From CAIVAT01 sp037133475 (lineage in GTDB: Bacteria > Bacteroidota > Bacteroidia > Bacteroidales > FEN-979): a stretch of 64,000 nucleotides of DNA. The position numbers and the translations under genes are program-made. The stretch is from positions 62,001 through 126,000 of the forward strand of contig JBAXOB010000006.1 of assembly GCA_037133475.1 (NCBI GenBank), written 5' to 3'. Shown piece by piece: positions 27,828-35,335 of the stretch (position 1 is its first letter; every line of letters starts with the position of its first letter). The notes below the pieces were generated by a model, which was not told where the DNA came from, made no database searches, and saw only the letters and a program-made list of their open reading frames with translations.

Positions 27828-28351
27828 TTTTTCCATACCAGGAGTGCATCCCGGTTGTTTTTTATAAAATCAGGTTCATCTGTCAAAGGCAGGGTTTTGA
27901 CCTCAATATTTCTTTTTATCAGTTTTGTTGTCTTTTCTACAAGCCTGGCAAGGTTTTCCTGGTCAACAGGGTCGCCAAAAATGACCACTTCCAACGACGA
28001 ATGATCAAGGCCTTTTGCCATCATGCCATTCATATAGGCTGATTCAATGTTTCCCAGCTTTTGAATAACCTGGTTGATGATGGTGTCAATCCCGGTATGT
28101 TTCCGGAGGATGCTCAGGAGATCATTGTATAGCGGGTGTTCCCGGTTGGCGGAAAACATTTTTTTGTTCTTGACTTCCCAGCTTATCAGCAATCCCGCTG
28201 CTTCAAAACGGTTCAGCTCGATGCGGATGGCATTGGTCGACTCGCCAAGCTCCTCCTCCAATCCGCGCAGGTACGAGGAGGCATCAGGGTTGATAAAAAA
28301 CCTGAGCAGCAGTTTAACCCTTGTTTTATTGGTGATTAAGGTGTCGAGCAA
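27824..28351 (-). CDS. Winged-helix protein with degenerate nucleotidyltransferase-like domain
   Basis: A 175-residue protein. Residues 1-75 form an ArsR-like winged helix (ITNKTRVKLLLRFF, GESTNAIRIELNRFEAAGLL). The C-terminal half (about 85-175) has the length and strand pattern of a minimal nucleotidyltransferase, but the GS and DxD catalytic motifs are absent: the place is taken by NGMMAKGLDHSSLEVVIFG. The start codon is TTG 28351, which gives the MLDTLITNKTR opening usual for this family. It lies between upxY and the dehydrogenase, the same setting seen for relatives in other Bacteroidota capsule loci. It probably regulates the locus; the ligand and target are unknown. Confidence 0.8.
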   Translation of the reverse strand: MLDTLITNKTRVKLLLRFFINPDASSYLRGLEEELGESTNAIRIELNRFEAAGLLISWEVKNKKMFSANREHPLYNDLLSILRKHTGIDTIINQVIQKLGNIESAYMNGMMAKGLDHSSLEVVIFGDPVDQENLARLVEKTTKLIKRNIEVKTLPLTDEPDFIKNNRDALLVWKK

Positions 28352-28532
28352 AATATCTGGAAATTAACGAAAACTGACTCCCGGCAAATGTGGTATCATG
28401 GTACCGGTTTATATCCGTATTTTCCTGGTCACCGGCACAGCTTCGCCCTTTCGGTCACAGGAACCATACGCCAATTCAACTGAATAAAACGGCACTGCTG
28501 CTTCGGAGGTGCAAGCAATATCTGCCGGATGC

Positions 28533-29096
28533 CTATTTTACTGCCATGCGTTCAACGGGAACAATATCAAGCAACAGGGGAGAAATGGTAAATGAAATCA
28601 CCTGCTGCAGCTGATCCAGCCGGAGTATGACCTTTTTCTTGTTTGATATGGTAACCAGTTCGCCGGTAAGTCCCTTCAGCGGCCCGCCATTAACCCTGAC
28701 CCTGGCTCCGGGCCGAAAGGTGTCGGGCAACGATTCGGTTTCCACATTCGACAGGGTAATCGATTTCAAAAGGTTGATCTGCTTTTCGGGGATCGTAGCA
28801 GGCCTGCCTGAAAACCAGACATACCGTACAGCCCCCGGGGTGTTCAGGACTTCATAATAATCAGGTGGTTCTACCTTGACAAAACAATAGGACCTGATGA
28901 GCGGTTCCTCGACAATCTTTTTCCTGTCGCTCCACTGGCGGACTACTTTGTGCAGGGGAACATAGGCTTCGATCCCTTTCGCCGACAACAACTCCATCAG
29001 CCTCTTTTCTGAACGGGAACGGGTGTAAACTGCATACCACAGCGAATCCTGGAGCTTGACTTCCGCAATAAGGTCACCTGGTATGCTCTCTGCCAT
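28533..29096 (-). CDS. upxY: NusG-family transcription antiterminator (UpxY type)
   Basis: A 187-residue NusG paralogue. The N-terminal NGN domain starts at WYAVYTRSRSEKRL and contains YVPLHKVVRQWSDRK and PLIRSYCFVK; the C-terminal KOW domain has RVNGGPLKGLTGELV. Such proteins are the first gene of Bacteroides capsule operons and let RNA polymerase read through the long locus. ATG 29096 is chosen; the frame continues to a TTG at 29156. A consensus promoter at 29183-29214 would give an 80-nt leader, the region on which UpxY proteins are known to act. The 181-nt gap to the next gene is unusual for this operon. Confidence 0.93.
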   Translation of the reverse strand: MAESIPGDLIAEVKLQDSLWYAVYTRSRSEKRLMELLSAKGIEAYVPLHKVVRQWSDRKKIVEEPLIRSYCFVKVEPPDYYEVLNTPGAVRYVWFSGRPATIPEKQINLLKSITLSNVETESLPDTFRPGARVRVNGGPLKGLTGELVTISNKKKVILRLDQLQQVISFTISPLLLDIVPVERMAVK

Positions 29097-29182
29097 AGGT
29101 TGTCGTTTTGCCGGAACCGCCCTTCCCTGCTGTAAAAGCTGCTGTTGAAAAGACAAATCCGGCTATTCCTGAAATTGAGTAG

Positions 29183-29214
29183 CAAAGATACTCATAATTT
29201 TTTACTGCCACAAA
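29183..29214 (-). promoter_or_regulatory. Consensus Bacteroidetes promoter for the upxY-led operon
   Basis: Read on the minus strand: TTTG (29211-29214), a 20-nt spacer, then TATCTTTG (29183-29190). Both boxes are perfect matches to the -33/-7 consensus. Transcription would start near 29176, 80 nt before upxY. Confidence 0.75.
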
Positions 29215-29242
29215 TAATTTCACGGAATTCACAGAAAATTAA

Positions 29243-29263
29243 TGTTAAGGTTAAAACCTAACA
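29243..29263. repeat. Imperfect inverted repeat upstream of the upxY promoter
   Basis: TGTTAAGGTT and AACCTAACA face each other around a short A-rich centre, with one bulged A. It lies about 30 bp upstream of the -33 box and could be an operator or the end of the preceding transcript. Confidence 0.35.
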
Positions 29264-29377
29264 TGCTGGGCCTGAGCATTGACACGGTTAAAGTTACACA
29301 ATAACAATAACATAGCAGCAGGATGCTTTATCTGCAATTGTCAAAGCCGGGAAAGGGGAGAACAGCCACTACTTTTG

Positions 29378-30004
29378 TTAAGGTCGGTCGGCGGATTTAA
29401 AAATTTTCGCAGGAACCCCGGCAACCGTCACATGGTCACCAAATGTCCGGGTAACAACGGCCCCGGCCCCCACGATGCTGTGATCGCCGATCTTCTTCTC
29501 CGGGAGAATGGTCGAACCGGCGCCGATATAACACATTGAACCTACCTGCACCCTCCCGAGAACCACGGCATTCGGGGCGACGGTCGAATAACTTCCGATG
29601 ACCGAATCATGCATGATGTTACAGGCCGTATTCAGTTTGACAAAATCGGAAATCACCGCATTTGCCGAAACATTGACACCGGTCTGGATAACCGCCCCGT
29701 TGCCGATCGTGGCATATTTTGAGATGGTTGCCCCGGGAGAGATGAGGCTGATAAACGGGTAGCCGTATTTCCGGTATTCAAGGATCAGTTTTTTGCGTAA
29801 TTTAGGATCGTCAGGCGTTACGAGTACAGGAATTTTGTTGAATTTTTCAGATTGGTCAAAGGCTGCCTGATCGGTGCCCAGGATCTCATACCCCATGAAC
29901 CCGGCAGTGAGGTTGTTGTCAAAAATTCCTCTGATTTTATAGTTACACGCTTCGCATAACTCAACGATCTCAGAAAACGCACCTACCAGGAGAATCTCTT
30001 TCAT
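29378..30004 (-). CDS. PglD/NeuD-like sugar O/N-acetyltransferase
   Basis: A 208-residue left-handed beta-helix acyltransferase. The N-terminal Rossmann-like PglD_N domain starts KEILLVGAFSEIVEL; from about residue 85 the hexapeptide repeats run (for example ISPGATISKYATIGNGAVI), with the catalytic-type His in NIMHDSVIGS. Relatives acetylate UDP-4-amino sugars (PglD) or sialic acid (NeuD). The start overlaps the aminotransferase stop by four bases, so the two genes form an amination/acetylation pair, as in UDP-bacillosamine synthesis. The matching 4,6-dehydratase is not in the window. Confidence 0.88.
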   Translation of the reverse strand: MKEILLVGAFSEIVELCEACNYKIRGIFDNNLTAGFMGYEILGTDQAAFDQSEKFNKIPVLVTPDDPKLRKKLILEYRKYGYPFISLISPGATISKYATIGNGAVIQTGVNVSANAVISDFVKLNTACNIMHDSVIGSYSTVAPNAVVLGRVQVGSMCYIGAGSTILPEKKIGDHSIVGAGAVVTRTFGDHVTVAGVPAKIFKSADRP

Positions 30005-31134
30005 TGGTATAAAAGATCATGTAATTTGTCGGAAATGATGTCAATCTGCTCAAATGTCAGGCTGCCAAACATGGGCAACGTAATAAGATTGTCTGCAACA
30101 TATTCTGTTATTGGTAGATTAGACGAATATCTGTGATAAATGGAAAACCTGTGAACAGCAGGGTAATGGACACTTGTCTGAATGCCCGCATCAGACAATT
30201 CTTTCCTGATATATTCCCTGAACTTGCAGGTTGAATTGTTGAGAACGACCGGAAATATATAATTGGAACAAAATTCCTGGTAATACAAAAAGGGAATTGT
30301 CAGGCTGGGTATGTCACAAAGTGTTCGTTCATAATATTGTCTGATTGCAGCCCTTTTTATCAGATCACTTTTGAGTTTTTCCAGCTGAACGATTCCAAGT
30401 GAAGCCCTGATATCATCGATCCTGTAGTTATACCCAAACTCAATTACATCATAATTTGAGCCATGCCCTTTTGACCGGTCATAGGATAGTGTTGTCATTC
30501 CATGAGACCGTAATAACTGACCTTTTTTATACAGTGCCTCATTGTTGGTTATCAGCATGCCACCCTCTCCGGTACTTATGTTTTTGTTGGAAAAAAAGCT
30601 AAAACAACCAATGTCCCCGATCGTCCCAAGCTTTTTCCCCTTGTAGTCTGATAAGGGGCCATGACAGGCATCCTCAATAACCTTAAGGTCATATTCTTTG
30701 GCAATCTGCATGATTTCATCCATATCACAGGCAAACCCGCCGTAATGCATTACGATAATAGCCTTTGTTTTTTTCGTTACAAGACTACGAACCATGATTG
30801 GATCAATTGTCAGATCAGAATGACTCCGCACATCACAAAAAACTGGTTTTGCGTTGACATATCGAATAGCATTGATGGTCGCAACAAAAGTCAGGGAAGG
30901 GCAAATTACCTCATCATCGTCTTTTATATCGAGAAGTTTGAATGCAAGATGAAGAGCAACCGTACAATTGGAAACAGAAAGTGCATGGTTTACATTGAGA
31001 ATGGTGGCGAATTTTTGTTCAAATTCCTGTGCTTTTGGCCCGGAGGATATCCACTTTGACCTGAGTGTTTCCAAAACAGCATTTTCTTCTGTAGTATCAA
31101 AGTTTAATTCAAAGAGGGGTATCTTGAAATTCAT
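30001..31134 (-). CDS. DegT/DnrJ/EryC1-family sugar aminotransferase
   Basis: A 377-residue PLP enzyme. The PLP lysine is Lys184 in FSNKNISTGEGG; EDACHGPLSD is the cofactor-ring motif, and CPSLTFVATINAI the substrate-side loop. Together with the downstream PglD-like gene it probably makes an N-acetylated 4-amino-4,6-dideoxy sugar nucleotide. It is the most upstream gene of the leftward locus and has its own promoter-like sequence about 130 nt upstream. Confidence 0.9.
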   Translation of the reverse strand: MNFKIPLFELNFDTTEENAVLETLRSKWISSGPKAQEFEQKFATILNVNHALSVSNCTVALHLAFKLLDIKDDDEVICPSLTFVATINAIRYVNAKPVFCDVRSHSDLTIDPIMVRSLVTKKTKAIIVMHYGGFACDMDEIMQIAKEYDLKVIEDACHGPLSDYKGKKLGTIGDIGCFSFFSNKNISTGEGGMLITNNEALYKKGQLLRSHGMTTLSYDRSKGHGSNYDVIEFGYNYRIDDIRASLGIVQLEKLKSDLIKRAAIRQYYERTLCDIPSLTIPFLYYQEFCSNYIFPVVLNNSTCKFREYIRKELSDAGIQTSVHYPAVHRFSIYHRYSSNLPITEYVADNLITLPMFGSLTFEQIDIISDKLHDLLYQ

Positions 31135-31266
31135 ATGGGATTATTTGGAGATTGAAGAGTTATAGGATGATTCCCGGTTAACTTGACAATCGCTTTGTTT
31201 GTTAATCTTATCTCCCATAAACGAGGTCGGAAATTTCAGCGACAAATGGGAAATCAATATGGATCA

Positions 31267-31298
31267 CAAAGATACTCCTATTCTTTTCCGGTCTGAAA
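31267..31298 (-). promoter_or_regulatory. Promoter-like sequence for the aminotransferase/PglD pair
   Basis: On the minus strand TATCTTTG (31267-31274) is a perfect -7 box; 20 nt upstream lies TTTC, one mismatch from the -33 TTTG. Leader length to ATG 31134 would be about 125 nt. Confidence 0.55.
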
Positions 31299-31579
31299 CA
31301 TTTTATAGGAAAAAGAAACCAAACGGGATTATTGCATAAGCATAACATTTTGATGTTGAAATGAAACTTGCAGAATAACTGCAAGCTTTGCCTGTTTTAT
31401 TGTGACTGTTCTTGCAAACCATTTTATAATGCTGGCGGGTTCTTGGTCATCGGTTTTCTTTTCACGGATGCCTAATGCAGAGAATGTTCATTATTGTTGA
31501 ATTAAGGTTAGGGTGCATAGCGCATAAATCTCATCAAATCATGCGATTAAACATAGTATGTATTTTAGCGACCTGCATT

Positions 31580-31611
31580 TTTGTTATTTAATTTGTTTAG
31601 CCGTATCTTTG
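31580..31611 (+). promoter_or_regulatory. Consensus Bacteroidetes promoter for the carboxyltransferase gene
   Basis: TTTG (31580-31583), a 20-nt spacer, then TATCTTTG (31604-31611). It covers the more upstream in-frame start at 31581, so translation must begin later, at ATG 31638. Confidence 0.75.
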
Positions 31612-31637
31612 CACTCTTTGTAAAAATCCGAACAAAT

Positions 31638-33185
31638 ATGAGTTTAAGAGCAAAAACTACGGAATTAAAGAGAAGGATGCAGGAAGCTTTTAAAGGGGGT
31701 GGTGAACAGGCCCTTGAGAAGCAGAAAGCCTCCGGGAAAATGACCGCCCGCGAACGAATCATCGCCCTTCTTGATCCCAACTCTTTCCACGAATATGATC
31801 TCTTTGTCAAGCATGCCGGGCAGGATTTCGACATGGATAAAAAATATTTGCCGGGTGATGGCGTCATTACGGGAACAGGTTCCATCAACGCCTGGCCTGT
31901 ATGTATCTTCGCCCAGGACTTCACGGTTGCCGGCGGTTCGCTGGGGTTGATGCATGCCAAGAAGATCACCAAGATCATGGACCATGCCATGAAAATGAAG
32001 GTGCCCCTCATCGGGATCAACGATTCAGGCGGCGCCCGAATCCAGGAGGGGGTTAATTCCCTGGCAGGTTACGGGGAGATATTTTATCGCAACACGCAGG
32101 CCTCTGGGGTGATTCCCCAGATTTCGGTCATCCTTGGCCCCTGTGCCGGGGGCGCTGTCTACAGCCCTGCCCTGACCGACTTTGTATTCGTGGTCGATAA
32201 GATTTCCAAGATGTTCATCACCGGGCCCGAGGTAATCAAAACCGTTTTGGGCGAGGAGATCTCGATGGAAGACCTTGGCGGTGCCCGGGTTCATGCCGAA
32301 ATTACCGGGAATGCCCATTTCTTTGCCGAAAGCGAAAATGAGTGTTTCGACCAGATTAAACGGCTGGTAAGCTACATTCCCTGGAACAACGAGAAAAAGG
32401 CCGAGGTCTTTCCGAAAAAAGCGCCGAAATCACGCCAGTATAAACTCGACAGCATCTTCCCCACCAACCCCATGCAGCCTTACGATGTCAGGGATGTGAT
32501 CCGTGCCATCGTTGACGACAGCGACTTTTTCGAGGTCCACGAAATGTGGGCTGCCAACATCGTGATCGGGTTTGCCAGGCTTGACGGCCAGACGGTGGGT
32601 TTTGTGGCCAACCAGCCGATGGTGCTCGCCGGTGTGCTTGACTGCGATTCAAGCGACAAGGCCGCCCGGTTCATCCGCTACTGCGATGCCTTCAATGTCC
32701 CGCTGGTCACCCTGGTCGATTTACCGGGTTACCTGCCCGGCGTTGACCAGGAACATGCCGGGGTCATCCGTCATGGCGCCAAAGTGCTCTATGCCTACAG
32801 CGAAGCGAGTGTTCCCAAGCTTACCGTCATCCTGCGGAAGGCTTATGGCGGGGGATATATCGCCATGTGCTCGAACCACCTGCGCGCCGACTTCGTGTTT
32901 GCCTGGCCAACGGCCGAGATTGCCGTTATGGGGCCCGAAGGAGCCGCCAACATCATTTTCCGTACGGAGATCAAAGCCAGTGACAACCCCGAAGAGACGC
33001 GCAAACGCCTCATCGAGGAATACCGCCAGAAATTCGCAAATCCATATGTCGCAGCGGCCTACGGTTATGTCGATGCGGTCATTGAACCCAATGAAACCCG
33101 GAATTACCTTACCCATTCACTGGTCCTTGCCCAGAGCAAAAGGGAGATCACACCCAAGAAAAAACATGGCGTGCCGCCATTCTAA
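31638..33185 (+). CDS. Acyl-CoA carboxylase carboxyltransferase subunit (propionyl/methylmalonyl-CoA type)
   Basis: A 515-residue protein with the two crotonase-fold halves of a biotin-dependent carboxyltransferase. The N-terminal half has INDSGGARIQEGVNSL and GPCAGGAVYSPAL; the C-terminal half has VDLPGYLPG, RKAYGGGYIAMCS and MGPEGAANIIF. These are typical of PccB/MmdA proteins, which move CO2 between carboxybiotin and propionyl-CoA. The biotin carrier is encoded 42 nt downstream, but no biotin carboxylase is present, so it may work as a methylmalonyl-CoA decarboxylase or share a carboxylase encoded elsewhere. Start chosen from the promoter position. Confidence 0.93.
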   Translation: MSLRAKTTELKRRMQEAFKGGGEQALEKQKASGKMTARERIIALLDPNSFHEYDLFVKHAGQDFDMDKKYLPGDGVITGTGSINAWPVCIFAQDFTVAGGSLGLMHAKKITKIMDHAMKMKVPLIGINDSGGARIQEGVNSLAGYGEIFYRNTQASGVIPQISVILGPCAGGAVYSPALTDFVFVVDKISKMFITGPEVIKTVLGEEISMEDLGGARVHAEITGNAHFFAESENECFDQIKRLVSYIPWNNEKKAEVFPKKAPKSRQYKLDSIFPTNPMQPYDVRDVIRAIVDDSDFFEVHEMWAANIVIGFARLDGQTVGFVANQPMVLAGVLDCDSSDKAARFIRYCDAFNVPLVTLVDLPGYLPGVDQEHAGVIRHGAKVLYAYSEASVPKLTVILRKAYGGGYIAMCSNHLRADFVFAWPTAEIAVMGPEGAANIIFRTEIKASDNPEETRKRLIEEYRQKFANPYVAAAYGYVDAVIEPNETRNYLTHSLVLAQSKREITPKKKHGVPPF

Positions 33186-33227
33186 ATAAGAATTGGTTCG
33201 CAGGCGAAATGAAATTTTTTTTGTGTC

Positions 33228-33557
33228 ATGAACGATAATATGGACGAAAATATAGAATTCATCGATTTTAAATTTGAAGAGATCACCTTCAAAACAACCC
33301 TGACCAAGAAGTTTGCCGCCCGTACCCAGTATACGCCTCCCGATTCACGAAAGGTGGTGGCATTTATTCCGGGTACCATCCTCAAAGTACACGTAAAGGA
33401 GGGGATGAAGGTCAAAAAAGGCGATGTCCTGCTGGTACTCCAGGCAATGAAGATGGACAATCACCTGCTGGCAACCCGGAACGGAACGGTCAAAAAAGTT
33501 TATGTGAAGCAGGGCGAGGTTGTTCCCAAGCGATACCTGCTTATTGAATTAAAATAG
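33228..33557 (+). CDS. Biotin carboxyl carrier protein
   Basis: A 109-residue biotinyl domain protein. The biotinylated lysine is Lys75 in LQAMKMDN, within a lipoyl/biotinyl beta-barrel (about 42-109). The first 40 residues are a short charged arm. It carries carboxybiotin to the carboxyltransferase encoded just upstream. Its stop lies four bases from the stop of the convergent engB gene. Confidence 0.93.
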   Translation: MNDNMDENIEFIDFKFEEITFKTTLTKKFAARTQYTPPDSRKVVAFIPGTILKVHVKEGMKVKKGDVLLVLQAMKMDNHLLATRNGTVKKVYVKQGEVVPKRYLLIELK

Positions 33558-33561
33558 GGGA

Positions 33562-34215
33562 TTATCCGGCACTGATATCCCGCAGCACCTCTTCAATTGC
33601 TCCCAGCACCTCTTCCCGGCCCAGGTTGGTTTCTGACGAAGTCGGCATGATCAATGGCAGCTCGGCCCATGAGGCGGAGAGCGCCTTCTGGTAGGATGCA
33701 ATATTGTTGGCCAGCTGGGTCTTCGACAGTTTGTCGGTTTTGGTAAAGAGGATGATGAAAGGGACTTCTTTGTCGCCAAGCCAGTTCATAAATTCCAGGT
33801 CGATCTTCTGGGGTTCAAGCCGGGAATCGATCAGCAGGAAGGTCAATGCCAGGTTTTCACAGTTCTGCAGGTAGGCCTGGATCAATCCTTCGAATTTTTC
33901 TTTTGCCGTTTTTGACAGTTTTGCAAAGCCGTAGCCGGGCAGGTCGACCAGGAACCAGGAGGAGAGGCCTGGAGCAGGATTGGCCGAGGCGGGGTCTTTT
34001 GAAATTACCGAAACAACCCTGAAATGGTTCAGCAGCCTGGTTTTGCCCGGCGTTCCCGAAACCTTTGCCAGCCCCTTATGGGCGGCCAGCATGTTGATCA
34101 GCGAAGATTTGCCGACATTCGAACGCCCGATAAAGGCAAATTCCGGGATGTCATCCTTGGGGCAGAATTTCAGCGACGGGCTGCTGCAGGTGAATTCGAT
34201 CTTTTCTATTTTCAC
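33562..34215 (-). CDS. engB: Ribosome-biogenesis GTPase EngB (YsxC/YihA)
   Basis: A 217-residue GTPase needed for late 50S subunit assembly. The P-loop GRSNVGKSS (30-38), switch motif GTPGKTR, G3 DLPGYGFAK and G4 TKTDK are present. A 15-residue Pro/Ala-rich insertion (about 72-86) between the switch I strand and G3 makes it longer than usual. The start codon is GTG 34215. It follows the glsA-like gene by 76 nt on the same strand; a TATATTTG octamer at 34232-34239 could be a weak -7 box. Confidence 0.95.
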   Translation of the reverse strand: MKIEKIEFTCSSPSLKFCPKDDIPEFAFIGRSNVGKSSLINMLAAHKGLAKVSGTPGKTRLLNHFRVVSVISKDPASANPAPGLSSWFLVDLPGYGFAKLSKTAKEKFEGLIQAYLQNCENLALTFLLIDSRLEPQKIDLEFMNWLGDKEVPFIILFTKTDKLSKTQLANNIASYQKALSASWAELPLIMPTSSETNLGREEVLGAIEEVLRDISAG

Positions 34216-34291
34216 TGGTTCCTATTTATTCCAAATATAGGTAAAATTAGCATACAGTCCTGGTTTATTGTATGAAAGGAGCAGCGGAATT

Positions 34292-35164
34292 TCATTCCCG
34301 GTGATCTTTGCCCAGCAGGTAAACCTGCTCCTGGACCCAAGCAGCCCACTGGGTTTCGCTTCTTGATTTGTCGAAGGTGGTCCAGGGAATGGGGTCGCCC
34401 ACCAGCAGGGTGATGGTTTTGTTGAGTTGTTTGGCCATCTCGTCGACCAGGTACAGCATTTCAATGTTGGCCTTTATCCCCAGCCGTTTGCGCCACCGCG
34501 CCAGGTTGTAGAACCATTCGGAGTTTCGGCCTGCCACAAATACCGGGATGATGTCGCGCCGGTATTTTTTGGCCTTTTTAATAAAGGTGTTTTTCCATTC
34601 CAGGTCATGCACTACCATATGGCCATTTAGACGTTGCTTTCTGGAAACCAGCCCTGCCGGAAAATAGAGGATCATCTTTTCGGAGGCAAAGGTGTCGTTG
34701 ATCAGCCGGGCGTTTTCAGTATTACGCCCGTGCTTGTTGATGGGGATGAAGAGTGGCCGCAGGCCGGGCACATTCATCAGCAGGTCGTTCACCGGGAAGA
34801 CGATATCCTGCCTGATCCTTCCCAGCTCCTGCATCAGCGCCATCCCGTCGAGCCCGCCCAGCGGATGGTTGGAGGCAACGATATACCGGCCGGTTTGCGG
34901 AACCAGGGTGGGAGAGTTCCCTGGTAAAGTGCGTTTGTCGATGATGTTGACCTGGACGCCGAATTCATGAAGAATTGCCTCCACAAAGGGTATCCCGGTT
35001 TTGTCGCGGTTCCGCCAGATATACCCGTTCACCGCCTCCTGGTGGGTGATCCGTTTCAGGTAAGATAAAACGAAACCGGGGATAAATCGCAGCAGGGCGG
35101 GATTTTTCGAGGCAAACAGCGCCTCAATGTCAATCAGGCGTTCGGGGATTTCGACCTTTTCCAT
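34292..35164 (-). CDS. glsA: Lysophospholipid-acyltransferase family protein, GlsA-like
   Basis: A 290-residue acyltransferase of the PlsC superfamily. The catalytic motif reads NHPLGGLDG, that is His-x5-Asp instead of the canonical His-x4-Asp, as in the subgroup that O-acylates N-acyl amino-acid lipids. FIPINKHGR and LYFPAGLVSRK are the further acyltransferase blocks. The divergent gene at 35336 encodes a GlsB-like N-acyltransferase; in Bacteroides the two together make glycine lipids. ATG 35164 is chosen because the -7 box at 35178-35185 leaves no leader for ATG 35173. The symbol rests on pairing and motif. Confidence 0.75.
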   Translation of the reverse strand: MEKVEIPERLIDIEALFASKNPALLRFIPGFVLSYLKRITHQEAVNGYIWRNRDKTGIPFVEAILHEFGVQVNIIDKRTLPGNSPTLVPQTGRYIVASNHPLGGLDGMALMQELGRIRQDIVFPVNDLLMNVPGLRPLFIPINKHGRNTENARLINDTFASEKMILYFPAGLVSRKQRLNGHMVVHDLEWKNTFIKKAKKYRRDIIPVFVAGRNSEWFYNLARWRKRLGIKANIEMLYLVDEMAKQLNKTITLLVGDPIPWTTFDKSRSETQWAAWVQEQVYLLGKDHRE

Positions 35165-35177
35165 GTCTTCCATGGTG

Positions 35178-35185
35178 CAAAGTTA
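35178..35185 (-). promoter_or_regulatory. -7 box (TAACTTTG) of the glsA-like gene
   Basis: Matches TAnnTTTG on the minus strand, but no TTTG is seen at the expected -33 distance. Transcription would start near 35171, which decides for the second ATG at 35164. Confidence 0.4.
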
Positions 35186-35271
35186 CAAAAATTGAACTCC
35201 TGCCTCCCGCCGGGCATGTCAAAGTTTGACAGGGTCATGGTATTTGGGAATAATCAACCGGGGAAATAATT

Positions 35272-35279
35272 TATCTTTG
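35272..35279 (+). promoter_or_regulatory. -7 box (TATCTTTG) of the glsB-like gene
   Basis: Perfect -7 octamer, 56 nt before the start codon. The nearest TTTG upstream (35243-35246) is 25 nt away, longer than the usual 19-21. Confidence 0.5.
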
Positions 35280-35335
35280 TATTATAAGTTATCTTTATAC
35301 GCTGTTCATTAACAATTTTCCGTTATCCGTTCACC

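Larger units (their letters stand above)
31135..31637. other. Divergent intergenic region with two promoters
   Basis: About 500 bases between the polysaccharide locus and the carboxyltransferase gene. It holds one promoter for each direction. I see no gene, no RNA structure and no terminator in between. Confidence 0.6.

Noticed and set aside
29243..29263. The inverted repeat as a terminator for the PglD-like gene
   Set aside because: The stem is AT-rich and short, and the 3' side lacks a T-run in the right orientation; an operator is at least as likely.
32572..33189. A 205-codon frame overlapping the carboxyltransferase gene
   Set aside because: Out-of-frame shadow of a GC-rich conserved gene, rich in Arg, Pro and Ser.
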